Assembly: GCF_900142805.1 (NCBI RefSeq)
Contig: NZ_FRCF01000002.1
Span: 784,189 to 848,188 of the forward strand
Direction of reading: 5' to 3'
Length of the DNA: 64,000 nt
From: Lacicoccus alkaliphilus DSM 16010
GTDB taxonomy: Bacteria > Bacillota > Bacilli > Staphylococcales > Salinicoccaceae
The position numbers and the translations under genes are program-made. The notes under the pieces are model-generated. The model did no database searches. It saw only the letters and a list, made by a program, of their open reading frames with translations, and had not been told where the DNA came from. Positions 37,545-47,515 of the stretch are shown here, piece by piece. Position 1 is the first letter of the stretch. Each line of letters opens with the position of its first letter.

Positions 37545-37976
37545 TCATCTTGTAAAATCGAGCACTTCCGGCTGATCGATTGCATCATTTGCATTCATCA
37601 GCTTGATCTGACCGGGGATGAATTTAAGCACGATCATCACCTCTTCTTCCAGCACATCCAAATCGTGATGATCCTGCTGGTCCCACAGCCAGTCGATCGT
37701 CACCTGATTCATCACCACTTCCGTTTCAGCCAGCATCTCCAGATAGCTGGACTCCGCCTCTGCATCATATCCCAGGATGATGTACGCAAGGTTGTTCTCC
37801 CTGATTTCATCCACATCCACGGAGGCGGCTGAAGTTTCTGCATAAAGGTTTCTGCCGTCACTGTGGAACATCATGTACCGGCTGTGCGGTAAGTTGCCGT
37901 AAGCGGTTGACATGATGCCGGGCTGCGGCACTTTCAAAATGCTTTCAACTTCTTCAATTATCTTTTCCCTCTCCAT
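37545..37976 (-). CDS. Pyridoxamine-phosphate-oxidase-like split-barrel protein
   Basis: A 143-residue protein resembling the general-stress-protein 26 group of flavin-binding split barrels. Landmarks are the N-terminal helix REKIIEEVESILKVPQPGIMST, then YMMFHSDGRNLYAETS and AYIILGYD. The start at 37976 has GAGGTG 6 bases upstream; the frame continues upstream without support. These proteins usually bind FMN or heme, and the exact activity is unknown. It lies 65 bases downstream of paralogue 2 and may be co-transcribed. Confidence 0.7.
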   Translation of the reverse strand: MEREKIIEEVESILKVPQPGIMSTAYGNLPHSRYMMFHSDGRNLYAETSAASVDVDEIRENNLAYIILGYDAEAESSYLEMLAETEVVMNQVTIDWLWDQQDHHDLDVLEEEVMIVLKFIPGQIKLMNANDAIDQPEVLDFTR

Positions 37977-38041
37977 GTCCATCACCTCATCATTCAAATT
38001 CCTTTGATTCATTTTGGATAAACATGTAGATATCATTATAT

Positions 38042-38566
38042 TCAAGCGCCCCTGATCCTTTTATTGTCTATGATGTTCGTATAGAAATCCCTGAAGCAGT
38101 CGATATGGTCGGGATTGATGTTATGGAGCACATGGGTGCGGGGGATGCCTTTTTCATTGATGACTTTCACATATAATATGCCGGTCTCATACTGATGGCT
38201 CCGCGTGTCCTCCACCATTTCAAGATCCAGTTCTTCGATTGTCCTGAAAGGGAAATGGCTGATTCTCCAGTCGGGTGCTTCGCCATTGATTTTTTTCAGG
38301 TTGGAGGTGCTGATGGTCAGCACTTCATCTTCAAGCAGGAAATAAAGTCCCACGCGAGTGAAGTTGAACAGGCATGTCCCGAGACAGTAAACTTGTTTCA
38401 ACCTATAATCTTCATACTCCGCATAATCCCTTAAAAATGCATTTGCGCCATTGATGAAAGCCTCCTCCCCATCTGTGCATTCATACTTGAACGAAAGGAT
38501 ATCTTCAACGGTTTTCGGCAGGTCAATCGTGTTGAGCAGAACATTCATTTCCTGATAGGATATCAT
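38042..38566 (-). CDS. Unrecognised family protein, paralogue 2 (CxGTC motif)
   Basis: A 174-residue paralogue of the protein at 32812-33324. It shares LPKTxExxLxxKY near the start, CLGTC, FTRVGLYFLLEDE, HFPF.TIEELDL and RTHV..NINP.H..CF..FY.NI near the end. Three cysteines are conserved between the copies. The ATG at 38566 follows GGTGAGG closely. No signal peptide or membrane segment is seen. Two copies within 6 kb, one beside a P450 and one beside a flavin split-barrel protein, suggest a redox- or heme-linked partner role, which is speculation. Confidence 0.72.
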   Translation of the reverse strand: MISYQEMNVLLNTIDLPKTVEDILSFKYECTDGEEAFINGANAFLRDYAEYEDYRLKQVYCLGTCLFNFTRVGLYFLLEDEVLTISTSNLKKINGEAPDWRISHFPFRTIEELDLEMVEDTRSHQYETGILYVKVINEKGIPRTHVLHNINPDHIDCFRDFYTNIIDNKRIRGA

Positions 38567-38605
38567 CAGCCTCACCAGCTTTCTTCATATATGCACGATC
38601 CGGCT

Positions 38606-39202
38606 TTAATCATCCGGCAGATCGAGAACTTTATACAACCCCAATCTGTAACCCCAGATTTTATAGAATTCCTTGGCCCACAGGAGCCGGGCATACGACC
38701 GTTCGTGCCACTTCTCACCGTTCTCGCTTAATGCAGCGACATAGGTCAACTCAAACCGCCCCGCATTGACGCGTTCAAATGAAAGCATGGAGCGTTTCAT
38801 ATGGAAGTCGCTCGTCACTACAAGTGCGCTTTCAAAATTCAGTTCTTCCATCATTTCCAGGGTCAGGACCGCATTCGTATAAGTGCTCGTCGCTTCGGTT
38901 TCCTCGATGACTGCATCCTCAGGTATGCCGAGTGCGATGGCGAATTCCATGCTTTGGGAATAGTATTCACTGTTGATCGGTGAAATCATCACCTGCTCGG
39001 CAAAGCCTGCGTGATACAGTTCCGCCGCTTTTTCAAGCCGCCCCCGGTCGTCCCCGCCGAGCATGATGATCACATCCGCAGGCACCGGGGCTTCCGTCAT
39101 ACTGTGATCGAAGCTCTCGATGATCGCGGTGACGAAAAGCAGCAGGAGGATGCATAGGCCGATCACCAGCAGCCTCAGCTTCACAGCTTCCCTCTTCTTC
39201 AT
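38606..39202 (-). CDS. DUF218/YdcF-family membrane protein
   Basis: A 198-residue protein with one N-terminal membrane helix (about 8-28) and an outward-facing DUF218 domain (ElyC/SanA/YdcF type): VIIMLGGDDRGRLEKAAELYH at the front, then ATSTYTNAVLTLEMM and SALVVTSDFHMKRSMLSF. Members are linked to envelope polysaccharide and undecaprenyl-phosphate metabolism. It overlaps the FemAB-like gene by 4 bases and is the last gene of the EPS unit. Confidence 0.8.
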   Translation of the reverse strand: MKKREAVKLRLLVIGLCILLLLFVTAIIESFDHSMTEAPVPADVIIMLGGDDRGRLEKAAELYHAGFAEQVMISPINSEYYSQSMEFAIALGIPEDAVIEETEATSTYTNAVLTLEMMEELNFESALVVTSDFHMKRSMLSFERVNAGRFELTYVAALSENGEKWHERSYARLLWAKEFYKIWGYRLGLYKVLDLPDD

Positions 39203-40428
39203 CGGTATGCCGGGAAGAACTCCCTGTTTTTATCCATGCCCCTCATATCACACAGCTTGTTGTATGCTTCCCTGTTCCATATCTTTTTGCCGATATGGAA
39301 TTCAAATTCCGTGTGTTTGCTGAAACGCTTCTTGAAATGGAGGACCGGGTCGTCTGCTGCGTTCGATACACCGCCGCCATAGTGGATGAGCGAATACCCA
39401 TTCTTGACGCCCCACATCATCGAAGCATATTTCAGCAGATAAGCCGGTGAAAATTCAAGGTAATCCGGGTCCGTACCGTTCAGATGATCATGGATGATGT
39501 CACCCGAAAGGAAATAAAGTCCCATTGCAATGATCCGGCCTTCGAACCTGACACTGATCGTCATCATGTCCCCGCCGAATTGATCTTTCAATGCATAGAA
39601 ATATTCCCTGTCGAAATAATAGAATTGTGCGGCGTCATGCCGGCCCATCGTCTTATTATAGATGTCGATGAAAGATTCTATATTTTCGAACCCTCTTTCA
39701 ACGTGGAATGAAAGTCTGTCATCCCGGAGACGCTTTCTGATCTTCGTCCTGGCCGTCCTTGAAAACTCATTCTGGAAAGTGTCTTCGAACCGCTTCAAAT
39801 CCGTACCGACAGTCTGCCTCACATAGGTGGTGTCGTATATGCCGGATGCATCTTTCTGGTTTTGGAATACAGGATGGAATCTGATGAACTCCGAGACGAT
39901 ATTGTTGTTGGCGCAGTAGATGCTGAAACACTCCTTGAACTCCGAGATCAGCTTGGCCCGGTTGGTATGTTCATGGATGACTGGGCCCCCGTAACCATAG
40001 GGGGAGATCAAATCATAATACCGCACGCCCCCGATTTTCGTCTGGATCTTCCTTTTGATGGCGCTGTGGGTGATATGTCCATATTTACTTTTAATCTCGA
40101 AAAATTTTGCTTCGCCGTTCTCGATCAATTCGTTCACTTTCGCATATTCCCGCGTGAAATATATATCGAATTCACTCAGACTCTTCTGCCGGGCCGCCGG
40201 GCCGACGACTTTCAAGTGCGTGGACGCACCACTCCCTCCCTGTCCTCCACCCGGGTCATCAAGTGCCGATGTGTCCTCTTCAAATTTCCCGGAAACCTCG
40301 ATCCTCCTTTTGAACTTCGTCACGCTTATCCTTCCGCCGTTCCCCTTTTTGGTATATTCGAGTAGTCCATGTTGTCGAGATACTTCACTTTGCCTCCCCT
40401 TTTCAGCTCCCAAACGGTTCTCCATCAT
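39199..40428 (-). CDS. FemAB/GNAT-like transferase of the EPS locus
   Basis: A 409-residue protein whose second half is a GNAT-type (BioF2-like/FemAB-like) acyl- or aminoacyltransferase domain: ARTKIRKRLRDDRLSFHVERGF, then MGRHDAAQFYYFDREYFYALK and RIIAMGLYFLSGDIIHDHLNGTDPDY, ending LIHYGGGVSNAADDPVLHFKKRF. FemX-like enzymes add amino acids from tRNA; others transfer acyl groups to sugars. I start at the ATG at 40428, with GAGAGGTG upstream. It probably decorates a sugar of the polymer. Confidence 0.75.
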   Translation of the reverse strand: MMENRLGAEKGRQSEVSRQHGLLEYTKKGNGGRISVTKFKRRIEVSGKFEEDTSALDDPGGGQGGSGASTHLKVVGPAARQKSLSEFDIYFTREYAKVNELIENGEAKFFEIKSKYGHITHSAIKRKIQTKIGGVRYYDLISPYGYGGPVIHEHTNRAKLISEFKECFSIYCANNNIVSEFIRFHPVFQNQKDASGIYDTTYVRQTVGTDLKRFEDTFQNEFSRTARTKIRKRLRDDRLSFHVERGFENIESFIDIYNKTMGRHDAAQFYYFDREYFYALKDQFGGDMMTISVRFEGRIIAMGLYFLSGDIIHDHLNGTDPDYLEFSPAYLLKYASMMWGVKNGYSLIHYGGGVSNAADDPVLHFKKRFSKHTEFEFHIGKKIWNREAYNKLCDMRGMDKNREFFPAYR

Positions 40429-40463
40429 GGATGAACACCTCTCCCTAATTGAATCTTTACGGA

Positions 40464-41618
40464 TTAAGCAGTAATCTTTCCGACAGGCAGCAGTTCCCTG
40501 AACAGGCGGATGACCCGTTCCACATCCTCTTCCGACATTTTTGTATCCGACGGCAGGCACAATCCATTTTCAAACAGATACTTGGAGTGATCTTCCGCTT
40601 CTTCGAAATAAGCACAACGATCAAACAACGGCTGCATATGCATCGGTTTCCACACCGGTCTCGCCTCGATGTTGTGGGCTGACAGATGACGGATGACATC
40701 CCGCGGGCTGATGATCGTCTTATCGGGGTCGATCGTGAGCGTGGACAGCCATCTGGTATGGAAAGACCCTTCAATTTCCGGCATGAAATCGACGGCGCTG
40801 ATGTCACACAGCCCCTCCACGTACTGCTCGAAGATCTCCCGCTTCTTCTTTATCCGCTCATCCAGGACCTCCATCTGGCCACGGCCGATGCCGGCACAGA
40901 TGTTGCTCAGGCGGTAGTTGTACCCGATCGTCCTGTGCTGATAATGTATCGCGCTCTCTTTTGCCTGGGTGGCCTTTTTCAAAGCTTTTTTGACGAGCAG
41001 TTCATCGTCCGAGATGATCATGCCTCCGCCTGAAGTCGTGATGATCTTGTTGCCGTTGAAGGAAAATATCCCGATTCTGCCGAATGTGCCGCTGGCACGG
41101 CCCCGGTAAGTTGCACCGAGTGACTCCGCTGCATCTTCCACGACCGGCACGCCGTACCTGTTGCAGATTTCCATGATGCGCTCCATCCTCGCAGACTGTC
41201 CGTACAAGTTGACGACGATCACCGCCTTCGGCAGCCTGCCCGTCATCTTATGGAACTTCAATGCCTTCTCCAAGGCTGCAGGCGACATGTTCCAGCTGTC
41301 CATTTCGGAATCGATGAAGACCGGAGTCGCACCCATGTAAAGGATCGGGTTTGCGCTTGCGACGAATGTAAGCGTGGAACAGAATACGACATCGCCTCTT
41401 TGCACACCGAGCACGTCCAGTGCGAGATGTATCGCACCTGTGCCGCTGGATACGGCGCATGCGGCCTCCGCTCCCGTATATCTGCTGACCTGATTTTCAA
41501 ATTCATCGACATTTGCGCCGAGCGGCGCAATCCAGTTCTTTTCAAAAGCATCTTTGACATACTGCTCTTCACTGCCCCCCATGTGGGGAGACGATAGGAA
41601 TATTCTGTTTGAAACCAT
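40464..41618 (-). CDS. epsN: EpsN-type PLP aminotransferase (DegT/DnrJ/EryC1/StrS)
   Basis: A 384-residue sugar aminotransferase closely resembling B. subtilis EpsN: RIFLSSPHMGG at the start, NPILYMGATPVFIDSE and EDAAESLGATYRG. The PLP lysine is Lys191 (SFNGNKIITTSGGGM) and Asp162 contacts the pyridine nitrogen. It should aminate the 4-keto sugar made by the 4,6-dehydratase, giving a UDP-4-amino-4,6-dideoxy-GlcNAc-type product. A GTG three codons earlier (41627) is an alternative start. It lies between the FemAB-like and PaaK-like genes. Confidence 0.93.
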   Translation of the reverse strand: MVSNRIFLSSPHMGGSEEQYVKDAFEKNWIAPLGANVDEFENQVSRYTGAEAACAVSSGTGAIHLALDVLGVQRGDVVFCSTLTFVASANPILYMGATPVFIDSEMDSWNMSPAALEKALKFHKMTGRLPKAVIVVNLYGQSARMERIMEICNRYGVPVVEDAAESLGATYRGRASGTFGRIGIFSFNGNKIITTSGGGMIISDDELLVKKALKKATQAKESAIHYQHRTIGYNYRLSNICAGIGRGQMEVLDERIKKKREIFEQYVEGLCDISAVDFMPEIEGSFHTRWLSTLTIDPDKTIISPRDVIRHLSAHNIEARPVWKPMHMQPLFDRCAYFEEAEDHSKYLFENGLCLPSDTKMSEEDVERVIRLFRELLPVGKITA

Positions 41619-41701
41619 ATGATACACTGCCCCTTCCCCTTGAAACTCATCTCCAGTTCCCTGTCACTTTGCCGTTGCCGGCCAATGTGCCTCTAATCCC
41701 C

Positions 41702-43045
41702 TCACTCCACCTCGTTTATGATGAAGCGTACTTTCCCGCTGCGCGCCTTCGGTATGGCATCCATATAATTGAATATGACGTCAACCTCCCTGCCGAGCAT
41801 TTTCTTCGTCCTTTCCCGCAAAGTCCGCTCATGATGTTCGGTGAAATCCTCTTCCACCACGATATTAATGGTCACTCTGTTCATTTCTTCCTGAATGAAC
41901 TGTGTATGCGCCACAACATCTTCCAGTTCATCTGCAATCCAGGCGACGATGATGCTGTTCACTTTATTGCCATCGGAGCTGTACAGGAAATCTGCACCCC
42001 TGCCGATGATTTTGCTGATCCGGCACTCGTCTTCAAATGAATTCAAATACTCCGCATCGGATGCCATCTCCACCTGGTCACCGATCTTGTAGCGCACAAT
42101 GGGCGTCGCCTCGTTGATGAATGTCGTGACGACCATTTCATATAGATGGTGACCTTTCCTGAAGAATTCAAACAGCCCAGTTTCATCGCCGAGCATATAG
42201 CGGCCTTCGGGATCACTATATATGAATGGTGCACCTTCGGCGGTCGAATACTGATCGATCACAATGGTATCGAACGCTTTTTCCAAATCCCTTTTCACCC
42301 GGGGCGTCAATATTTCATTCGTCGGAAAGATTGCGGTGACATCCCAGGACGCCTTAATGTCTCCCCGGAGCATATGCTTTGCGAGTATATGGAGCGCTGA
42401 AGGTGAACCATCCATCGACACCGGCCTGAATCGCTCCAGACTTTCATAAATATGACTGACATTGTCCGGTGTGATATATCTTGCCGCATAAAGCATCTGG
42501 TTCATCGTATAGTTGAAACGCCACAACTTATTATTATGGTCGGGCAGCGTCAGTTCCTGACCGGTGAATGAAGCCCTTTTCGAAAACGGCATCACCCCGT
42601 TCTGATATTTTATATAATCGAGGAATGCCATCCGTTTCGCACGGTCATGTTCAGAGTCATAGACGATCAGATTCGCACCCGTCGTGCCGCTCGTCAAAGA
42701 TTCCCTGATCATGCCTTTCTTATATGACCGGTCTTCAAGCGCGTATCTCAAATCCCCTTTTTCGGTGAAGGGCAGTCTTTTGAAACTGGCCATGATATCA
42801 TTTTCATCGATTTCAATATTTTCATATACTTTGATGTTTTCCTTCAGATGATGCATGAGGTGCACCAGTAATTCCTGCGGGTCCGCCCGCCCCCTTATAT
42901 AATTTTTGAGTGCTTCCCGGTAAAGGCTGCTGTATCTTTCCCTTTTCAGTTTATATCCATATGCACTGGTGAATACATGCTGCATGAAAACAGGTGATGC
43001 GTGATAAATATCATGGGCACTGACGGTTTTTATCTTATTCAGCAT
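41702..43045 (-). CDS. PaaK/CapK-like adenylate-forming ligase
   Basis: A 447-residue protein of the phenylacetate-CoA-ligase-like (CapK) branch of the ANL superfamily. The ATP phosphate loop is ESLTSGTTGANLIVYDS, the adenine segment IDQYSTAEGAPF and the hinge Asp region IVRYKIGDQVEM. The C-terminal lysine region (SGKVRFI) is present. It should adenylate a carboxylic acid. In an EPS locus its acyl product is a candidate donor for decorating the amino sugar. Confidence 0.85.
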   Translation of the reverse strand: MLNKIKTVSAHDIYHASPVFMQHVFTSAYGYKLKRERYSSLYREALKNYIRGRADPQELLVHLMHHLKENIKVYENIEIDENDIMASFKRLPFTEKGDLRYALEDRSYKKGMIRESLTSGTTGANLIVYDSEHDRAKRMAFLDYIKYQNGVMPFSKRASFTGQELTLPDHNNKLWRFNYTMNQMLYAARYITPDNVSHIYESLERFRPVSMDGSPSALHILAKHMLRGDIKASWDVTAIFPTNEILTPRVKRDLEKAFDTIVIDQYSTAEGAPFIYSDPEGRYMLGDETGLFEFFRKGHHLYEMVVTTFINEATPIVRYKIGDQVEMASDAEYLNSFEDECRISKIIGRGADFLYSSDGNKVNSIIVAWIADELEDVVAHTQFIQEEMNRVTINIVVEEDFTEHHERTLRERTKKMLGREVDVIFNYMDAIPKARSGKVRFIINEVE

Positions 43046-43079
43046 GGCCCGACCCTCCCCTTAAAATTCAATCTTCTCT

Positions 43080-44339
43080 TCACTTTTTCCGCTGATCCCA
43101 GAGGACCCCTAAAATGACCACAATGATGTAGAAAAACTTGAAGCGGTGTCTGAGCGCTGTACCTGCATTGTTTATCGCCAGGCCGAATATGAACCAGCCG
43201 GCCAAGAGGCTGAGCAGCAGTATCGCAGCCAGAGGACGCTCCCTGACGATATGAATGTTCTTGATGAATATTATTAAAGCAAAAATATAAAATGATGAAT
43301 CGAGTGCCAGGCTGATCAGTTCATTGAGGTTGTTTATACTCCAAGGCATCGGAGAAGCGATGAAATATATGATTTTTACAGGTGATAACAAGACCAGCTG
43401 AAACAGGTTATTCACCTGTAAGCCCTGCAGGTACACTGTGTTGCCGCTTCCGGAAGCCACCGTCTCATAAAGACCTGCATCATCATTGAACACCTGGTCG
43501 ACCTTATTGAACAGCGGCAGTCCTGAAATCACATCGGGAAACACCAGGACATAAGTCATCACGACGGCGAATATGCTGAAGGGTACGAGAGACTCGACGG
43601 AAAACTGGAAACGCCGTGTGGAATGCCGGTAGAAAATGAATCCGAACAAATAACCTATCAGGAGACCGACGACACCTGTGTGGAACGATGCACCGAGCAG
43701 GACGAAGATCACACTCAACAATGCACTGGGACGGCTCCTGTCCTTATACCACCTGACAAAAAAGTAGAGAGACAATACCACGGTGATGGAAATCAGGGAC
43801 TCACGCATCAATATGCTTGAAAATATCAATGAATGCGGAAAGAATGAGAGCAGCAGGACCAGGTAGAACTGGACTTTATCCGAAATGCCGAGCATCCTGA
43901 AAATATGAATGACGATCAGTATCGCCGTCAGTGTGATGATGATGTTCAGGAATTGGGCGAACAGACGGTCATCCCCGTAAAGATGAAAGAGCACCCCCAG
44001 GAATTTCGAGTAGAACCCGCCGTATATATCCATGCCGAGCAATGTCAAATCCTGGCTGACCGCCACCCCCGTCTCATAAAAATTCTCCGTATCTTCCCCG
44101 CTGTGCGGGATGATCGTCCCGCCCTCCCGGCGATCCACCAGCATCATGGCAAGCCGTATGAGGAAACTGGTATAAATGATGGCTGCGAATGCCGTATATT
44201 TGATCACCAGGATGAAGAAAAGTGTGATGGCGGTGAAGATGATGAACGTGAATGTTAAATGGAGCGTATCCGTAATATAGTATTGAAATAAGTATCCGGA
44301 AATAATATAAAGTATCGTCACCAGCCAGATGATGATCAT
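43080..44339 (-). CDS. EPS polymerase (EpsG/Wzy-like)
   Basis: A 419-residue membrane protein with about ten to twelve helices and a large outward loop around residues 270-330. The segment FLRLAMMLVDRREGG-like and the position in the operon match EpsG/Wzy polymerases that join undecaprenyl-linked repeat units outside the membrane. Wzy proteins share little sequence, so the call rests on topology and context. It is 16 bases downstream of the flippase stop. Confidence 0.78.
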   Translation of the reverse strand: MIIIWLVTILYIISGYLFQYYITDTLHLTFTFIIFTAITLFFILVIKYTAFAAIIYTSFLIRLAMMLVDRREGGTIIPHSGEDTENFYETGVAVSQDLTLLGMDIYGGFYSKFLGVLFHLYGDDRLFAQFLNIIITLTAILIVIHIFRMLGISDKVQFYLVLLLSFFPHSLIFSSILMRESLISITVVLSLYFFVRWYKDRSRPSALLSVIFVLLGASFHTGVVGLLIGYLFGFIFYRHSTRRFQFSVESLVPFSIFAVVMTYVLVFPDVISGLPLFNKVDQVFNDDAGLYETVASGSGNTVYLQGLQVNNLFQLVLLSPVKIIYFIASPMPWSINNLNELISLALDSSFYIFALIIFIKNIHIVRERPLAAILLLSLLAGWFIFGLAINNAGTALRHRFKFFYIIVVILGVLWDQRKK

Positions 44340-44354
44340 ATTCCAACACCCCTT

Positions 44355-45563
44355 CTACGGCCTCCGTTTTACTTTCCTGTCATGCATCAATACACCGATC
44401 TGCATCATCATCAGGATGGCGTGTGTGACGATGCCGACGATGAATGCACCCGTCAAACCAAATGGTATGATCACCAGCAGTGATAAAATGACCGTCGCGA
44501 TCAAGGTCATCGTCTGCATGACCACCTGGTGCATATAGAGATTGAATATATTCAATGCCATTTCAAGCAGCGTCGTATATACGATGAAGAACAACAGGAC
44601 GCCGAGGAGTACCATTTCTCTCTGATAACCAATGAATTCAGGACCGTAAACCAAAACAAGGATATCGTTGCCAAAGAAGATGAGAATGATTTCCCCGATG
44701 ATGATCAACACGAGAAATACACCGCACAGCTTGAAGAATGATCTGTAGAACTTTGACGGACTCACCGTGGCTTCACGCGCCAGCGCAGCAATCACCCCCT
44801 CATTGATGGCAACCACGACATTGTTTGTTATGATCGTGAAATACATGATGGTCGCAAACACCCCGAGCACCTCGACGCTGTGGAAATGCTCCAGTACATA
44901 TCTCGGTATGTTCGTGACCAGTGAAGATATCAGTTCAACGACTGCAAGACCCATCCCCAGCAGGAAGATGTTTTTAAAATGTTTGAATGTCATTACAGCA
45001 TCCGGACGTTTTCCTGAAACCGAGAACCGCCGGTCAAACAGATGATACACCAGCATCTGTGAGACGAGCAGGCTGAGTATGGCCATGAATAAAGATTCGA
45101 AGATGAGGATCGATGACGTGAACAGGATGATGATGACGATGCTTCTGATGATCCTCGACAGACCCAATACGTACACTCTTGATTCTGCAATGTTTTCCGT
45201 ATAGATGAACTCTTCCTTATTCTCATAAAACCTGAAGAGGACGAATATGAACAGGCACAGACTCTCATACAGGTTCAAATCCACGAAAAGGATGAGAAGG
45301 ATCGAAACGCCGATGAACGAAACATTCATGACCTCCCGGAACTTTTTGAAGACGATATAGTCATAAGCCAGCTTCTTCTGTGTCGGCACGAGTCTGGCCA
45401 GGGAAAAGCGTGTGAATAATACAAGCGGCCCCATCAGTGCCAGGAAATATGTGAAGAGGCCCACTTCATACAAGCCGAGCAGCCGGGTGATCAAAATGAC
45501 CTGCAGCCATTGGTTGACCGCCATGAACAATGTTCCGGCAACATTCAGGCTCCTAGACCGCAT
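44355..45563 (-). CDS. Polysaccharide flippase (Wzx-like, MATE/MVF superfamily)
   Basis: A 402-residue protein with about 12 membrane helices. The N-terminal RSRSLNVAGTLFMAVNQWLQVILITRLLGLYEVGLFTYF pattern (positions about 2-40) is typical of Wzx/EpsK flippases, which move the lipid-linked repeat unit across the membrane. I place the start at 45563, overlapping the dehydratase by 11 bases; longer forms reach 45605. It stands next to the polymerase, as expected. Confidence 0.85.
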   Translation of the reverse strand: MRSRSLNVAGTLFMAVNQWLQVILITRLLGLYEVGLFTYFLALMGPLVLFTRFSLARLVPTQKKLAYDYIVFKKFREVMNVSFIGVSILLILFVDLNLYESLCLFIFVLFRFYENKEEFIYTENIAESRVYVLGLSRIIRSIVIIILFTSSILIFESLFMAILSLLVSQMLVYHLFDRRFSVSGKRPDAVMTFKHFKNIFLLGMGLAVVELISSLVTNIPRYVLEHFHSVEVLGVFATIMYFTIITNNVVVAINEGVIAALAREATVSPSKFYRSFFKLCGVFLVLIIIGEIILIFFGNDILVLVYGPEFIGYQREMVLLGVLLFFIVYTTLLEMALNIFNLYMHQVVMQTMTLIATVILSLLVIIPFGLTGAFIVGIVTHAILMMMQIGVLMHDRKVKRRP

Positions 45564-47397
45564 GCTTACGCCCGAACTCCACTTCATTCTTTTCCCGGCC
45601 GACAAAGTTGATCAGTGTTTCCTTCACTTCCTTCTCGTTCAGTGTCAAAAATATTTTTATATTATCTTCGATGACCTGAAGTGATGATTCAGACACGCGG
45701 CCCCGGTATATTTTTTCATAAACCTGCTCCGGATGGATCTCTTCTGCGTTGAGCAGCTCTTCATATAATTTTTCGCCCGGTCTCACACCGACGAATTCGA
45801 TGCCGATGTCATCTTCGCTGAACCCGCTGAGGCGAATCATGTTTTTGGCGAGATCGACGATTTTGACCGGTTCCCCCATATCCAGTACGAACACTTCCCC
45901 GCCTTCGGCGAGTGTACTCGCCTGGATGACAAGACGCGAGGCTTCAGGAATCGTCATGAAGTAGCGCGTCATCCTCGGATCGGTCACAGTGATCGGGCCA
46001 CCCGCTTCTATCTGGCGCTTGAACTTGGGCACCACCGAGCCGTTGCTGCCGAGGACATTGCCGAACCTGACGGCGACGAGTGTCGTATCCTCACAGTTCT
46101 TGTCGAGGGCCTGGACGATCATTTCTGCAACCCGCTTCGTCGCCCCCATGACATTCGGCGGATTGACCGCTTTATCCGTGGAGATCATGACGAATTTCTT
46201 CGTCCTGTAGTGGCATGCCGCTTCTGCCGTGTTCTTGGTGCCGATGACATTGTTCCTGATGGCCTCGACCGGATTGTATTCCATCATCGGTACATGCTTG
46301 TGCGCCGCGGCATGATACACGATATCGGGCCTGTATCTTTCAAAAACTTCGAAGATGCGCTTGCGGTTCTGTACATCGGCGATGATCGGTATATAGCTGA
46401 TTTGATCATTCTTCCGGTCCAGCACTTCCTCGAGGATGGTGTAGATGCTGTTCTCTCCATGCCCGAGCAGCAAAATGCGCCGCGGCTGGAATTTAGCGAT
46501 CTGCCGTACGATTTCCGAACCGATGCTCCCGCCTGCACCCGTCACGAGAATCGTCTTGTCCGTCACCTGCCCTTCGATGCCTGCCATGTCCAGTTCAACA
46601 GGTTCACGTCCAAGAAGATCCTCGACTTCCACCTGTTTCAGCATGCCCACCTCAAGTTTTCCGCACAATATATCTTCTATATTCGGCATGATCATCAAAT
46701 CCACACCTTCGATGTGCGCCAGCCTGTGTATCTTGTTCAATTCCTTCTTGCTGAGTGATGGAATCGCAATGACGATTTTACTGATATCATACTTGCTTAC
46801 GAGACGTGCGATGTCATGCCTGTCGCCTTCGACCCTGATGCCCCCTGCAACTTCCAAATTCCGTTTCATCTCATCATCATCCACGATCGCCACCGGGTTC
46901 ATCCCCATCGAAGGGTTGTCGATCATCTGCCTGATCAGCATCGTGCCGCCTTTCCCCGCACCGACGATCAGTGTACGCACCATGCCTGAACCATTCGTTC
47001 TTCTGCCGGTCAGATGGTGATTGAGGATGCGCCATGCCATCCTTGAACCGCCGATCAATATCAGATGCATCATCCATGTGATGAGTGTCAGCCTGAAAAA
47101 TGTGATATTGAACAGCAGAAATGTCAATATGGCCGTCGTCACCATCGTCGCCGTAACCGCCATCGTGATGAAGGTCAGTTCCCTGACACCTGCATACAAC
47201 CATGCCCTGTGATAGAGGTTGAAGATGTAAGCAAAGATGTGATGGCTCAGCAGGATGATCACCGCAGTCGTCCCCAGTACAACCAACGAGTATTCCGAGA
47301 AGAATGGGATGAGAATGTAATAACTGATGAATATCGAAAAAGTCACGATCAGGGAATCGATGGAGACGAAGAGAAAATATCGTTTTTTAGCTCCCAT
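45553..47397 (-). CDS. epsC: Membrane nucleotide-sugar 4,6-dehydratase (EpsC/CapD type)
   Basis: A 614-residue protein with four N-terminal membrane helices (about 6-120), a Rossmann-like middle domain (TLIVGAGKGGTML) and a C-terminal SDR domain with TILVTGAGGSIGSEI and the active-site region FVMISTDKAVNPPNVMGATKR. EpsC/PglF-type enzymes turn UDP-GlcNAc into the 4-keto-6-deoxy sugar that EpsN aminates. I start at 47397, which has GGAAGAGGG upstream; 47415 is the alternative. It is a core EPS precursor enzyme. Confidence 0.93.
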   Translation of the reverse strand: MGAKKRYFLFVSIDSLIVTFSIFISYYILIPFFSEYSLVVLGTTAVIILLSHHIFAYIFNLYHRAWLYAGVRELTFITMAVTATMVTTAILTFLLFNITFFRLTLITWMMHLILIGGSRMAWRILNHHLTGRRTNGSGMVRTLIVGAGKGGTMLIRQMIDNPSMGMNPVAIVDDDEMKRNLEVAGGIRVEGDRHDIARLVSKYDISKIVIAIPSLSKKELNKIHRLAHIEGVDLMIMPNIEDILCGKLEVGMLKQVEVEDLLGREPVELDMAGIEGQVTDKTILVTGAGGSIGSEIVRQIAKFQPRRILLLGHGENSIYTILEEVLDRKNDQISYIPIIADVQNRKRIFEVFERYRPDIVYHAAAHKHVPMMEYNPVEAIRNNVIGTKNTAEAACHYRTKKFVMISTDKAVNPPNVMGATKRVAEMIVQALDKNCEDTTLVAVRFGNVLGSNGSVVPKFKRQIEAGGPITVTDPRMTRYFMTIPEASRLVIQASTLAEGGEVFVLDMGEPVKIVDLAKNMIRLSGFSEDDIGIEFVGVRPGEKLYEELLNAEEIHPEQVYEKIYRGRVSESSLQVIEDNIKIFLTLNEKEVKETLINFVGREKNEVEFGRKHAV

Positions 47398-47515
47398 ATT
47401 ACCCTCTTCCTTCATTACCTATTTTACTTTCCGGCTGAATACGGACCTGTTGAAAAGTGTCCATTTCCAAGCTTTTTGCGGTATGCAGATGTTCCGGCGT
47501 CGCGTTTGCACTGCC

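Noticed and set aside
37977-38041. SigB promoter for the split-barrel stress gene
   Set aside because: A GTTTAT is present but the -10 side reads GGAATT-like, not GGGWAW; too weak to report.
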